The notes under the pieces were generated by a model. The model was not told the origin of the DNA, did no database searches, and saw only the letters and a program-made list of their open reading frames with translations. Below, piece after piece: positions 17,920 through 28,671 of a stretch of 64,000 nucleotides of DNA. Position 1 is the stretch's first letter. Each line of letters opens with the position of its first letter. Origin of the DNA: Hyphomicrobium sp. (GTDB lineage Bacteria; Pseudomonadota; Alphaproteobacteria; Rhizobiales; Hyphomicrobiaceae); NCBI RefSeq assembly GCF_019744875.1, contig NZ_JAIETU010000002.1:1054001-1118000 (forward strand), read 5' to 3'. The position numbers and the translations under genes are program-made.

Positions 17920-17976
17920 TTGATTTCCCCGCTCGGAATTTTCATATTCCGCTTACAAGTTTAGAACGGTTCGAAA
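17920..17976 (+). promoter_or_regulatory. suf operon promoter with an Irr/ICE-like palindrome
   Basis: A -35 element TTGATT (17920-17925) and a -10 element CATATT (17943-17948) are separated by 17 bases. Immediately downstream, 17960-17976 holds TTTAGAAC-G-GTTCGAAA, a near-perfect palindrome (one mismatch). It resembles the iron control element bound by Irr in rhizobia. Its position over the expected transcription start suggests repression under iron limitation. It lies 124 bases upstream of the Rrf2/IscR-like start. Confidence 0.55.
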
Positions 17977-18099
17977 GAAAGACCGCATAAGCGGCCGACT
18001 TTCGGGCCCCGTGTTTTCCGGCGTGTGGCGTCTCTTAGCACACGACCGGTGGTGCGTTGCAAGCAGTATGAGCCCTCGCCGGGCCACGGTGGTGACGAG

Positions 18100-18621
18100 A
18101 TGGAACTCAATACCAGAGGCCGCTACGCGGTGATGGCAATGGCCGATCTGGCCAAGCATGGAAACGGCGGGTCCGTGCCGCTCTCCGCGGTTGCGTTGCG
18201 CCAGCGCATCTCGCTCGACTACCTGGAACAGCTTTTCCTGAAGCTTCGGCGCGCGGGTCTCGTCGACAGCGTGCGCGGCCGACACGGCGGCTACAAGCTC
18301 GGCCGCCCGGCTAGCGAGATCTTCGTCGCCGAAATCATGTCGGCGGTGGAAGAAGGCACGCGCATGACGCGCTGCATCGGCGACCAGGCGGCCGGATGCC
18401 TCGGCGAAAGCCGCTGCCTGACGCATGAGCTCTGGACGGCGCTCGGCGACCGCATCGAATCGTTTCTTGCGGGCGTGAGCCTCACCGACGTTCTCGAAGG
18501 CATTCCGCGCGAGACCGCGACGCCATCGCGGCACATTTCACCCGCGGCTTCCGCCACGCCTTCCAACACCGCTTCGAGCACCGTTTCCAACCTGGCCAAC
18601 CTGGAGGGGCCGACGCAGTGA
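18100..18621 (+). CDS. iscR: Rrf2-family Fe-S regulator, IscR-like
   Basis: This 173-residue winged-helix regulator should sense Fe-S status and control the operon it heads. The N-terminal DNA-binding domain is typical (MELNTRGRYAVMAMADLA, then SLDYLEQLFLKLRRAGLVDSVRG and GGYKLGRP). Three cluster-ligand cysteines are present at residues 92, 100 and 106 (C-x7-C-x5-C), slightly wider spaced than E. coli IscR. The C-terminal 35 residues are a Ser/Thr/Ala-rich tail. The ATG at 18100 is the family start; the longer frame from 18025 is not supported. The stop overlaps the next GTG. Confidence 0.9.
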   Translation: MELNTRGRYAVMAMADLAKHGNGGSVPLSAVALRQRISLDYLEQLFLKLRRAGLVDSVRGRHGGYKLGRPASEIFVAEIMSAVEEGTRMTRCIGDQAAGCLGESRCLTHELWTALGDRIESFLAGVSLTDVLEGIPRETATPSRHISPAASATPSNTASSTVSNLANLEGPTQ

Positions 18622-19736
18622 GCGCGAGCCGCACATATCTCGATCACAACGCCTCGGCGCCCCTGCGCCCGGCGGCGCGCGACGCCATCGTTGCGGCGCT
18701 CGACGTGTTCGGGAATGCATCGAGCGTGCACGGCGAAGGACGGCGCGCGCGCGCCATCGTGGATGAGGCGCGCGAGGCGGTCGCCCAGCTCGTCAACGCG
18801 CGCCCCGCCGAGGTCGTTTTCACAAGCGGCGCTACCGAAGCCAACGTCTGGGCGCTCTCGCAGGGCTGGGACCGGATTGCTCTCGCGGGTGTCGAGCACG
18901 ACTCGGTGCGTGCGCCTGCCGCGCAGGTGGCGGCGTCGCGAAATCTGCCAGTGGTGGCGCTTCCCGTTGCCCAGGACGGCTCCGTGGATGTCGCATCCGC
19001 CGGACACGGCGACGGGCTCCTGGTTGCGCTGCAGATGGCCAACAACGAAACGGGCATCATCCAGGACGTCGCGCGGGCGGGGCTTTGGGCGACCGAGCAC
19101 GGCGCGCGGATCCATTGCGACGCGGTGCAGGCGCCGGGCCGCATCCCGATCGACTTCCCGACGCTCGGGGCGACGACGCTCAGCCTTTCCGCGCACAAGA
19201 TGGGCGGGCCTAAGGGCATCGGCGCACTCGTGGTCAGCGGGAACACGCCGCTTGCCCCGCTGCTCGCAGGCGGCGGGCAGGAAATGCGCCGGCGTGCGGG
19301 CACCGAAAACGTGGCCGCGATCGCCGGGTTTGGCGCGGCGGCACGGGCGGCCCTCGACGATCTCAAGGCCGCCCAGCGGGTGGCGGCGCTGCGCGACCGG
19401 CTCGAAGCGGAGGTGCTGCGCATGACGCCGCAGGCCGTCGTCGTCGGCGCGGGCGCGCGGCGACTTCCGAACACGTCCTCGATCGCGGTCGCGGGCGTTT
19501 CGGCCGAAACGCTCGTCATCAAGTTCGACCTCATGGGCGTCGCGGTCAGCGCAGGCTCGGCCTGTTCGTCCGGCAAGGTCGGTGAAAGTACGGTTCTCGC
19601 AGCGATGGGGCTTGCGCCGGATCTGGCGCGCGGCGCCATCCGCATCAGCATCGGCCCGGAGACGACGGATGACGACATCGGGGCATTGATTTCCGCATGG
19701 CGAAAAATTCACGGCGGCGCATCGCTCGCCGCTTAG
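18618..19736 (+). CDS. Cysteine desulfurase, NifS/IscS class
   Basis: This 372-residue PLP enzyme removes sulfur from cysteine and passes it on as persulfide. The PLP lysine is Lys194 in SAHKMGGPKG and the catalytic cysteine is Cys316 in SAGSACSSGK, whose long loop marks group I (IscS/NifS) enzymes. The GTG start overlaps the regulator stop by four bases. A second desulfurase of group II (SufS) is encoded five genes later in the same operon, so two sulfur donors are co-expressed. Confidence 0.93.
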   Translation: MSASRTYLDHNASAPLRPAARDAIVAALDVFGNASSVHGEGRRARAIVDEAREAVAQLVNARPAEVVFTSGATEANVWALSQGWDRIALAGVEHDSVRAPAAQVAASRNLPVVALPVAQDGSVDVASAGHGDGLLVALQMANNETGIIQDVARAGLWATEHGARIHCDAVQAPGRIPIDFPTLGATTLSLSAHKMGGPKGIGALVVSGNTPLAPLLAGGGQEMRRRAGTENVAAIAGFGAAARAALDDLKAAQRVAALRDRLEAEVLRMTPQAVVVGAGARRLPNTSSIAVAGVSAETLVIKFDLMGVAVSAGSACSSGKVGESTVLAAMGLAPDLARGAIRISIGPETTDDDIGALISAWRKIHGGASLAA

Positions 19737-19792
19737 TCAGCAGGTTCGGTTCACGACGCGGCTTCGGCAGCCGCGCACAAGAGGTGGTTTGA

Positions 19793-21262
<1,470 letters not shown>

Positions 21263-21319
21263 CCACGACGCGGTACGCCAGCGACCGCGCGGCACGAGTT
21301 TGGAGAGGAGCGTAGGCCA

Positions 21320-21616
21320 ATGACCGACTACTGGTTCAAGCCGAAGACATACGGATACGGAGCCGCGCCCAAGACCTGGAAAGGATGGGCGTCGATCCCC
21401 GTGTTCATGCTCGCGCAGTTCGCTCTCCTGTGGCCGTGGCTGCTGTCGCCGGCGTTGGCCGGCGAAGAGCCGACGACGGCCGGCCTCGTTGCCACGTTCG
21501 GGCTCAGCGCGGTTCTGGCCGCCGGGTTCGTCTGGCTCTGCAAGGTCAAGACCGAAGGCGATTGGGCCTGGCGGTGGGGCGACAAGGATCTGGATCCCGG
21601 CCAGCCGGGACGATGA
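21320..21616 (+). CDS. Small two-helix membrane protein inside the suf operon
   Basis: This 98-residue protein has two hydrophobic helices, WASIPVFMLAQFALLWPWLL and TAGLVATFGLSAVLAAGFVW, bordered by charged, Trp-rich ends (WFKPKTYGYGAAPKTWKGW and KTEGDWAWRWGDKDLDP). GGAGAGGAG lies upstream of the ATG. I recall an unannotated gene at this place between sufB and sufC in rhizobial suf operons. Nothing in the sequence identifies a function. Its position suggests a membrane partner or tether for the Suf machinery, which is inference only. Confidence 0.82.
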   Translation: MTDYWFKPKTYGYGAAPKTWKGWASIPVFMLAQFALLWPWLLSPALAGEEPTTAGLVATFGLSAVLAAGFVWLCKVKTEGDWAWRWGDKDLDPGQPGR

Positions 21617-21678
21617 ACGGAAACACGAATTGATGGCCGACGGCAGGCCGAACAAAAAGACGACAGAGGTAATTTGGA

Positions 21679-22434
21679 ATGCTTGAGATCAAGAATTTGC
21701 AGGTGAAGCTCGAGGACGAGGACAAGGAGATCCTCAAGGGGCTTTCGCTCACCGTGCCGAAGGGCGAAGTGCACGCCATCATGGGCCCGAACGGATCGGG
21801 CAAGTCGACGCTCGCGCATGTGCTCGCGGGCCGCGCCGGATATGAAGTGACGGGCGGCGACGTGCTGTGGAACGGCGAGAGCCTGGTCGATCTCGAACCC
21901 GACGAGCGCGCCGCGAAGGGCGTGTTCCTGGCTTTCCAGTATCCAATGGAAATTCCCGGCGTCGCGGGCCTCACGTTCCTGCGCACGGCCGCCAACGCGG
22001 TGCGCAAGAAGCGCGGACAGGCCGAGCTGACCACGCCCGAGTTCCTGAAGCTCGTGCGCGGCAAGGCCGAGGCGCTCAACATCGACATGGACATGCTGAA
22101 GCGGCCGGTGAACGTCGGCTTCTCGGGCGGCGAGAAGAAGCGCGCCGAGATCCTGCAGATGGCCGTGCTCGAGCCGACGCTCTGCGTGCTCGACGAGACC
22201 GACAGCGGGCTCGACATCGACGCGCTCAAGATCGTGGCCGATGGCGTCAACGCGCTGCGCGGCCCCGACCGCGCGATGCTGGTGATCACGCACTACCAGC
22301 GGCTTCTCAACTACATCGTGCCCGACAAGGTGCACGTGCTCGCGGACGGCAAGATCCAGGCTACTGGCGGCAAGGAACTGGCGCTCGAACTCGAAAAGTC
22401 CGGCTACGCGAGCTATCAGGGCAAGGCGGCATAA
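21679..22434 (+). CDS. sufC: Fe-S assembly ATPase SufC
   Basis: This 251-residue ABC-type ATPase drives conformational change in the SufBCD scaffold and is cytoplasmic, not a transporter subunit. Walker A is GPNGSGKST, the SufC signature is NVGFSGGEKKRAEILQM, and Walker B is LCVLDETDSGLDIDALK. The stop is followed by sufD after two bases. Length and motifs are standard. Confidence 0.97.
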   Translation: MLEIKNLQVKLEDEDKEILKGLSLTVPKGEVHAIMGPNGSGKSTLAHVLAGRAGYEVTGGDVLWNGESLVDLEPDERAAKGVFLAFQYPMEIPGVAGLTFLRTAANAVRKKRGQAELTTPEFLKLVRGKAEALNIDMDMLKRPVNVGFSGGEKKRAEILQMAVLEPTLCVLDETDSGLDIDALKIVADGVNALRGPDRAMLVITHYQRLLNYIVPDKVHVLADGKIQATGGKELALELEKSGYASYQGKAA

Positions 22435-22436
22435 CG

Positions 22437-23822
22437 ATGAGCACAGCCCCTCAACTCAAGACGCAACCGGCCGGGCGCCCTGCGCCCGTGCAGGTGCTCA
22501 AGACCAAGGCGGAGACGGCGCTGGCGGAAGCTTTCCCGTCCGTCGAACCGCGGCTACCGGGCGGCGACTGGCTGAAGCAGCTTCGCCGCGCGGCGATCGG
22601 CGCGTTCGCGGCCGAGGGCCTGCCGCACCGGCGCGTGGAAGAATGGAAGTTCACGGACCTGCGCGCCGCCATGCGCGAGGCGTTTCCGCTCGCGGCGACC
22701 GGGACCGGCTCGCACGACCCTCAGGCGATTGCCGCTTCGGTGCGCGATGCGCTGCCGGGCCTCGACGTCTCGCAGGCGTTCGCGATCTTCATGGATGGAA
22801 CCGGCGTGGCGGAGAACGGCCTGTCGAAGGTTTCCGACGCCGAGCGTCCTTTCCTCGCTGCTCTGGCCGATCATCCGCCAGCCTGGCTCGAAAACGAGAT
22901 CTCCGAGGTCAGCCAGCATGTGACCGAGGCGACGCTCGCGCTCAATACGGCGCTCTTCGCTGACGGCGCTGTGCTCGACATCGCGGCTGGCCGCGAGATC
23001 GAGACGCCGATCGCGCTCATTTTCGCCTCCAACGATGACGCGCCGCGCACCACGGTGACACGCAACGTCGTTCGCGTGGGCAAGGGCGCCAAGGTCGTGC
23101 TCGTCGAATGCCACATGACGCCCAAGGCGGCGCGCCAGGTCAACACGCTGACCCAGCTCGACATCGGCGATGGCGCCGAGGTCGTGCACGTCACCGTCAT
23201 CAACAACCGGGAAGGCTCGATCCATCTCGGCCGCACCGTGGCGCGGCTCGGCACCAACACGAGCTACCGCCCGTTCCAGATGGTGATCGGCGAGGGCCTG
23301 ACGCGCAACGACCTCTCCGTGACCTTCCGCGGCCAGCATTCGTCGTTCGATCTCGGCGCGGCGCAGCTTTTGCGCGGACGCGGGCATGCGGACGTGACGC
23401 TGGTGGTCGATCATGCCGTGCCGCACTGCACGAGCCGCGAGCTCGTCAAGAACGTGCTGGCCGATCAGGCGCGCGGCGTGTTCCAGGGCAAGGTGATCGT
23501 GCGGCCGGATGCGCAGAAGACCGACGGCAAGCAGATGGCGCAGGCGCTGATGCTGTCTCCGGATGCCGAGTTCGACAGCAAGCCCGAGCTCGAGATCTAC
23601 GCCGACGACGTGGTCTGCGGACACGGCAGCACGGTGGCGGAGATCGACCCCGAGCTCGTGTTCTACCTGCAGTCGCGCGGCATTCCCCGCCACACGGCGC
23701 AGGCGATGCTGATCGAGAGCTTCGCCGGCGAGGCCATCGACAAGGCGGAACCGGCCGAGGTGCAGGACGCGTTGCGCACGCTGGCCCAGCAGTGGCTTGC
23801 CGGTGAGGCTGGCGCGGCCTGA
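22437..23822 (+). CDS. sufD: Fe-S assembly protein SufD
   Basis: This 461-residue beta-helical partner of SufB carries the family segment LPHRRVEEWKFTDLRA near residue 60. The C-terminal block KTDGKQMAQALMLSPDAEFDSKPELEIYADDVVCGHGSTVAEIDPE includes the cysteine and histidine thought to help form the cluster at the SufB-SufD interface. The ATG at 22437 is two bases after sufC; a longer in-frame extension from 21867 only overlaps sufC. Confidence 0.95.
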   Translation: MSTAPQLKTQPAGRPAPVQVLKTKAETALAEAFPSVEPRLPGGDWLKQLRRAAIGAFAAEGLPHRRVEEWKFTDLRAAMREAFPLAATGTGSHDPQAIAASVRDALPGLDVSQAFAIFMDGTGVAENGLSKVSDAERPFLAALADHPPAWLENEISEVSQHVTEATLALNTALFADGAVLDIAAGREIETPIALIFASNDDAPRTTVTRNVVRVGKGAKVVLVECHMTPKAARQVNTLTQLDIGDGAEVVHVTVINNREGSIHLGRTVARLGTNTSYRPFQMVIGEGLTRNDLSVTFRGQHSSFDLGAAQLLRGRGHADVTLVVDHAVPHCTSRELVKNVLADQARGVFQGKVIVRPDAQKTDGKQMAQALMLSPDAEFDSKPELEIYADDVVCGHGSTVAEIDPELVFYLQSRGIPRHTAQAMLIESFAGEAIDKAEPAEVQDALRTLAQQWLAGEAGAA

Positions 23823-23856
23823 AGCCGCCCCCACGCCACCAGAGAAGGACCGACAC

Positions 23857-25176
23857 ATGACGACGGAGCCGCGCGACATGGCTGGCACTCGCGACACTCG
23901 CACCCGCGACGGGGTTATTGACGGCGGCGGCGAGCACGCACGTGGGGCCCCGAGCGCGGCCTTCGACGTGGAGCGCGTGCGGACGGACTTCCCGATCCTC
24001 TATCGGGAGGTCTACGGCAAGCCGCTCGTCTATCTCGACAACGGCGCTTCGGCCCAGAAGCCGCAGTCCGTCATCGAAGCGATGGATCATGCCTACCGCT
24101 TCGAGTACGCGAACGTGCATCGCGGGCTGCACTACCTTTCGAACACGGCGACGCAGCACTTCGAGGAGGCGCGCGAGACGGCACGCCGCTTTCTCAACGC
24201 GCCCTCGGGCGACCAGATCATCTTCACGCGCAATGCAACGGATGCGATCAATCTCGTGGCATCGTCGTTCGGCGCGATCGAGATCGGCGAGGGTGACGAG
24301 ATCGTGCTCTCCATCATGGAGCACCACTCGAACATCGTGCCCTGGCATTTCCATCGCGAGCGCCGCGGCGCGGTTCTCAAGTGGGCGCCGATCTCGGACA
24401 CGGGCGAGTTCCTGATCGAGGAGTTCGAGCGGCTTCTGACGTCGCGGACCAAGATCGTTGCGCTGACGCACATGTCCAACGTGCTTGGCACCATCGTGCC
24501 GATCAAGGAGGTCATCGAGATCGCGCATTCTCGCGGCATTCCGGTGCTCGTCGACGGCAGCCAGGCTGCCGTTCACACGGCGGTGGACGTGCAGGATCTC
24601 GACGCGGATTTCTACGTTTTCACCGGCCATAAGACCTATGGGCCGTCCGGTATCGGCGTGCTCTACGGCAAGAAGGAGCACCTCGACCGGATGCCGCCCT
24701 ACCAGGGCGGCGGCGAGATGATCGAGGTGGTGGAGGTCGACCGGATCACCTACGCCAAGCCTCCGCACCGGTTCGAAGCCGGCACGCCGGGCATCGTCGA
24801 GGCGGTTGGATTGAACGCGGCGCTTTCCTACATGATGCAGACGGGCCGCGACCGCATCGCGCGCCACGAGGCCGAGATCGGGGCGTACGCCGCAGCGCGG
24901 CTCGCCGAGGTCCCGGGACTCACCATTCACGGCACGGCGAAGGGCAAAGGCGCGATCGTCTCGTTCTCGATCGAAGGGCTTCACCCGCACGACGTGTCGA
25001 CGATCATCGACCGCGCCGGCATCGCCATTCGCGCCGGGCACCACTGCGCGCAGCCGCTGATGGAGCGGCTCGGGGTTTCGGCGACCTGCCGGGCCTCGTT
25101 CGCGATGTACAATACCAAGGCGGAGGTGGACGCGCTGGCGGCCGCGCTGCTGCGGGCGAAGGACTTCTTCGCATAA
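23857..25176 (+). CDS. sufS: Cysteine desulfurase SufS (group II)
   Basis: This 439-residue PLP enzyme is the dedicated sulfur source of the Suf pathway. The PLP lysine is Lys259 in FTGHKTYGP and the catalytic cysteine is Cys397 in RAGHHCAQPLMERLG, the short-loop group II pattern. An N-terminal extension of about 37 residues, rich in Arg, Asp and Gly, precedes the conserved FDVERVRTDFPIL. AGAGAAGGA at 23841-23849 supports the ATG at 23857. No sufE gene lies in the operon, so the sulfur acceptor must be elsewhere or replaced. Confidence 0.95.
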   Translation: MTTEPRDMAGTRDTRTRDGVIDGGGEHARGAPSAAFDVERVRTDFPILYREVYGKPLVYLDNGASAQKPQSVIEAMDHAYRFEYANVHRGLHYLSNTATQHFEEARETARRFLNAPSGDQIIFTRNATDAINLVASSFGAIEIGEGDEIVLSIMEHHSNIVPWHFHRERRGAVLKWAPISDTGEFLIEEFERLLTSRTKIVALTHMSNVLGTIVPIKEVIEIAHSRGIPVLVDGSQAAVHTAVDVQDLDADFYVFTGHKTYGPSGIGVLYGKKEHLDRMPPYQGGGEMIEVVEVDRITYAKPPHRFEAGTPGIVEAVGLNAALSYMMQTGRDRIARHEAEIGAYAAARLAEVPGLTIHGTAKGKGAIVSFSIEGLHPHDVSTIIDRAGIAIRAGHHCAQPLMERLGVSATCRASFAMYNTKAEVDALAAALLRAKDFFA

Positions 25177-25212
25177 CCGACGATCTAGCGAGAAAGACAG
25201 GCGGGCACCGCC

Positions 25213-25656
25213 ATGACAGACCTGACCTCAAACGACGCCAAGCCGCTGGCGGAGCCCGCCAAGCTACAAGCGGAGCCTTCCGAGCCGCAGGCGGAGCCTG
25301 CCGCCACAGGAGACGCGGCCGAGCAGGTTTCGGCGTTGCCGCCGGAAGAGATCGACCGGTTGACGAGCGACATCGTGGCGGCGCTCAAGACCGTCTACGA
25401 TCCCGAGATCCCCTCGGACATCTACGAGCTTGGGCTGATCTACAAGATCGACATCAGCGACGAGCGCGAGGTGGCTGTCGAAATGACGCTGACGGCGCCG
25501 GGCTGTCCCGTGGCCGGCGAAATGCCCAAGTGGGTCGAGGACGCCATCAACGCGGTTCCGGGCGTCAGCGGCACGACCGTGACGCTGACCTTCGATCCCC
25601 CGTGGGACCAGAGCCGCATGTCGGACGAGGCCCGCCTGGCCCTCAACATGTTCTAA
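25213..25656 (+). CDS. sufT: SufT/MIP18-family (DUF59) Fe-S maturation protein
   Basis: This 147-residue protein has a DUF59 domain in its last 100 residues: SDIVAALKTVYDPEIPSDIYELGLIYKIDI, then VEMTLTAPGCPVAGEMPKWVEDAI with the conserved TAPGCP cysteine, and VTLTFDPPWDQSRMSDEARL. SufT-type proteins assist Fe-S maturation or trafficking in bacteria that use SUF. The first 40 residues are low-complexity Ala/Glu/Pro. The gene sits 36 bases after sufS. Confidence 0.93.
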   Translation: MTDLTSNDAKPLAEPAKLQAEPSEPQAEPAATGDAAEQVSALPPEEIDRLTSDIVAALKTVYDPEIPSDIYELGLIYKIDISDEREVAVEMTLTAPGCPVAGEMPKWVEDAINAVPGVSGTTVTLTFDPPWDQSRMSDEARLALNMF

Positions 25657-25730
25657 GGGCTGGCAACGCCCCAGCGGGTGGGCGCCGGCGCGCCCGGGCG
25701 GGCGATCTCGCAAACGGGCCCGACGCACGC

Positions 25731-25736
25731 TATATT
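25731..25736 (+). promoter_or_regulatory. Possible internal -10 element before sufA
   Basis: TATATT stands out in a GC-rich 137-base gap between sufT and sufA. No clear -35 lies 17 bases upstream, so separate transcription of sufA is only possible. Confidence 0.25.
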
Positions 25737-25793
25737 ATGACCTGAACTCAACCTCGTGACTTCTTGGCCTTGAACCAGGACAGCAGCGCAGAC

Positions 25794-26207
25794 ATGACCG
25801 ACCAGACCCCGACCCCACTCACGACCTCCGAGGCCGCGCCCCCGGCGCGGCGGCCGCGCCCCAAAGTGATGACGCTCACGCCGCGCGCGGCCGAGCGCGT
25901 GCGCGCAATCATGGCCTCCAAGGGGCCAGACATTGCCGGGCTAAAGATCGGCGTGAAAAAGGGTGGTTGTGCCGGCATGGAATACACCATGACCTGGGCC
26001 GACAAGATCGAGAAGTTCGACGAGGTCGTGGAGCAGGACGGGGCGCGCGTAATCGTCGACCCGCAGGCCGTGTTGTATTTGCTCGGCACCGAGATGGACT
26101 ACAAGACCGAGAAGCTTTCCTCGACGTTCGTGTTCAACAATCCGAACCAGTCGGGCGCCTGCGGTTGCGGCGAAAGCGTCAACCTCACCCCCGCCCGGCA
26201 GGACTGA
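25794..26207 (+). CDS. sufA: A-type Fe-S carrier SufA/IscA
   Basis: This 137-residue HesB/IscA-family carrier receives clusters from SufBCD and hands them to apoproteins. The three conserved cysteines are in GGCAGMEY and the C-terminal GACGCGESV. An N-terminal extension of about 25 residues is Pro/Thr-rich. The ATG at 25794 is preferred; an in-frame TTG at 25764 would add ten residues. It closes the suf block; a weak CGCCG/CGGCG hairpin follows at about 6 bases past 26220 without a real T tract. Confidence 0.93.
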   Translation: MTDQTPTPLTTSEAAPPARRPRPKVMTLTPRAAERVRAIMASKGPDIAGLKIGVKKGGCAGMEYTMTWADKIEKFDEVVEQDGARVIVDPQAVLYLLGTEMDYKTEKLSSTFVFNNPNQSGACGCGESVNLTPARQD

Positions 26208-26311
26208 GCCGCTACCTAGGGCGTTGCGCCGGAAGTACGGCGTTCAGTTAAAACTGTTTCTTACGACTTTTGTCTTATGCATTTCCCCGCAATGTATTTG
26301 GGCGGGCGTAA

Positions 26312-28639
26312 ATGCGTATTGTTACCTGTTTTGTCGAAGAGCATAACCTCTTCCTCGTTTCCCTTGCCGCGCTCATCTGCGCGTTCGGTGCATCGACATC
26401 CATCAGCCTGCTGCGGCGCGCAAAAGACCGCGACGTAAGCTTCTCGCATGCGTGGGCCTTGCTGGGCGGCATCGCGGCCGGATCGAGCATCTGGTGCACG
26501 CACTTCGTCGCGATGCTGGCATTCGAGCCTAATACGGCGGTCGGCTACGAGCCCGAGCTTACGGCGTTGTCGCTGGTGCTGATCGTGTGCACGAGCGTTG
26601 CCGGCTTCCTGATTGCAGCACAGCGCTTCTTCGGCGCGGCCGAAATGGCCGGCGTGGTGTTCGGCGCAGGCGTCGCCGTGATGCACTACGTGGGCATGGA
26701 AGCATTCTCCATCGATGCCCTGGTTACGTGGAGCGCGCTCTATCTCGCGATTTCAATCGCCTGGGTCATGACCTGCTCGGTGCTGGCCTTTCAGGCCGTG
26801 GATCTTTCCAAGCCCCTACAGGCCCAACGCTTTGCGAGCGCACTTCTTGTCGTAGCGGTCGTTGGGCTGCATTTCGTCGGCATGGCGGCGATGACCATCA
26901 CGCCGCTTGCACCGGCCGAGGGCGCCGTCACCAGCGCCGTCGCCCGTGAGATGCTGGCCTTCGCCGTCACCGGCGTCGCGATTCTCGTCGTCGGGATCGT
27001 CTGGGTCAGCCACTTCCTCGACGCGGGCATGCGCCACCAGGCGTCGTCGCGCCTGCGCCACCTCGCGAGCAGCTCCGCCGATGGCATGATCATCACGCAG
27101 AACGGCGTGATCGCCGAGGTGAATGCTGCATTCGAACATCTGAGCGGGACGCCGCGCCAGGCCCTCATCGGCCAGGTGGTGGGTGCGGCCGGCTTCGATC
27201 CCATGACGCTCGTCGACGGCGCTATCGACCGGCGCGGCCTGAGACACTCGGACGGCGAGGAAATCCCGGTCGAGATCACCGTCCACACGGAAGCCGGCAA
27301 GGCCGGCGACAACCTGCGCGTCTATGCGCTGCGGGACATCCGGCCGCGTCTCGAACAGGAACGGCGCATCGCCACGCTCGCCAAGACCGACGCGTTGACG
27401 GGGCTTTCGAACCGCGCGGCGTTCCTCGAGCATCTCGACACCGAAATCGCAGCGCTGCGCGGCACAAACCAGCTCGCGCTTCTCGCCATCGATCTCAACC
27501 GCTTCAAGGAAGTGAACGACCTGCACGGGCACGCGGCTGGAGACACCGTGCTTCGCGCGCTGTCCGAACGCATGCTCGCCGTGCTTCGCGACGGGGAGTT
27601 CCTGGCGCGCCTCGGCGGAGACGAGTTCGTCGCCCTCCGGCGTACGACGAGCCGCGAGGAGGCTTTGGAATTCGCCGAGCGTATCGAGAAGCCGCTGTTC
27701 TCGACAGTACGGCTCGAACAAACCGACGCGGTGTGCGGTGCAAGCATCGGCGTGGCCATGTTCCCCGAGCATGCCAAGACCGCCACCCAGCTCATGAACA
27801 ACGCCGATCTCGCGATGTATCGCGCCAAGGGGTCTTTGGCCGATACGGTGTGCTTCTATGCCGAGACCATGGACGAGGTCATCCGCAACAGGCGCAAACT
27901 CATCGGCGACCTCCGGGAGGCGATTTCGCGCAGCCAGTTCGAGCTGCACTATCAGGTGCAGGTCGACATCGCGACGCAGAAGACGATCGGATACGAGGCG
28001 CTGCTGCGGTGGCGCCACCCGGAACGGGGGTTCGTGTCTCCGCTCGAATTCATTCATCTCGCGGAAGAGTCAGGCCTCATCATGCCGATCGGCGAGTGGG
28101 TGTTGCGTGAGGCCTGCAAGGCCGCCGCCCATTGGGACGATCACCTGACCGTTGCCGTGAACCTCTCCGCGATCCAGCTTCACCAGATGGATCTGCCGGA
28201 GGTTCTGGAACAGATCCTGGCTGAAACGGGGCTTCCCGCGTCTCGTCTCGAACTCGAAACCACCGAGACGTCGCTGATGCAGGATCCGGAGCGTGCCATT
28301 CACGTTCTGAACCGCATCAAGTCGCTCGGCGTGTCTGTCGCCATCGACGATTTCGGCACCGGCTACTCATCGCTTTCGACGCTGCGCGCGTTCAACTTCG
28401 ACAAGATCAAGCTCGACAAGACCTTCATCGACGGGATCGAGAAGGACGCGCAGGCGCGCGCCGTCATGCTCGCGGTTCTGGCGTTGGGCAAGGCGCTTGA
28501 GATTCCCGTTCTCGCCGAGGGCGTGGAAACGCAGGCGCAGTTCGAATTCCTGCGCAGTCGCGGATGCGAAAGCGTGCAGGGCTTCCTGTTCGGACAGCCC
28601 GCCTCGCTCATCGGCCGGCGGGAGGCAGAAGCCGCCTGA
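26312..28639 (+). CDS. MHYT-PAS-GGDEF-EAL cyclic-di-GMP regulator
   Basis: This 775-residue inner-membrane protein combines sensing and c-di-GMP turnover. Residues about 1-240 form the seven-helix MHYT domain with three signature repeats (CTHFVAML, MHYVGMEA, LHFVGMAA), thought to bind metal and sense a gas. A PAS domain follows (about 250-350). The GGDEF domain has an intact RLGGDEFVAL. The EAL domain keeps YEALLRW, AVNLSAIQL, ETTETSL, DDFGTGYSSL and KLDKTFI, so both enzyme activities look possible. The inhibitory RxxD site upstream of GGDEF reads RDGE, so product inhibition may be lost. It is monocistronic. Confidence 0.93.
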   Translation: MRIVTCFVEEHNLFLVSLAALICAFGASTSISLLRRAKDRDVSFSHAWALLGGIAAGSSIWCTHFVAMLAFEPNTAVGYEPELTALSLVLIVCTSVAGFLIAAQRFFGAAEMAGVVFGAGVAVMHYVGMEAFSIDALVTWSALYLAISIAWVMTCSVLAFQAVDLSKPLQAQRFASALLVVAVVGLHFVGMAAMTITPLAPAEGAVTSAVAREMLAFAVTGVAILVVGIVWVSHFLDAGMRHQASSRLRHLASSSADGMIITQNGVIAEVNAAFEHLSGTPRQALIGQVVGAAGFDPMTLVDGAIDRRGLRHSDGEEIPVEITVHTEAGKAGDNLRVYALRDIRPRLEQERRIATLAKTDALTGLSNRAAFLEHLDTEIAALRGTNQLALLAIDLNRFKEVNDLHGHAAGDTVLRALSERMLAVLRDGEFLARLGGDEFVALRRTTSREEALEFAERIEKPLFSTVRLEQTDAVCGASIGVAMFPEHAKTATQLMNNADLAMYRAKGSLADTVCFYAETMDEVIRNRRKLIGDLREAISRSQFELHYQVQVDIATQKTIGYEALLRWRHPERGFVSPLEFIHLAEESGLIMPIGEWVLREACKAAAHWDDHLTVAVNLSAIQLHQMDLPEVLEQILAETGLPASRLELETTETSLMQDPERAIHVLNRIKSLGVSVAIDDFGTGYSSLSTLRAFNFDKIKLDKTFIDGIEKDAQARAVMLAVLALGKALEIPVLAEGVETQAQFEFLRSRGCESVQGFLFGQPASLIGRREAEAA

Positions 28640-28671
28640 GCGCGCGCTGACGCGGCCTAGGTGCAAACTGG

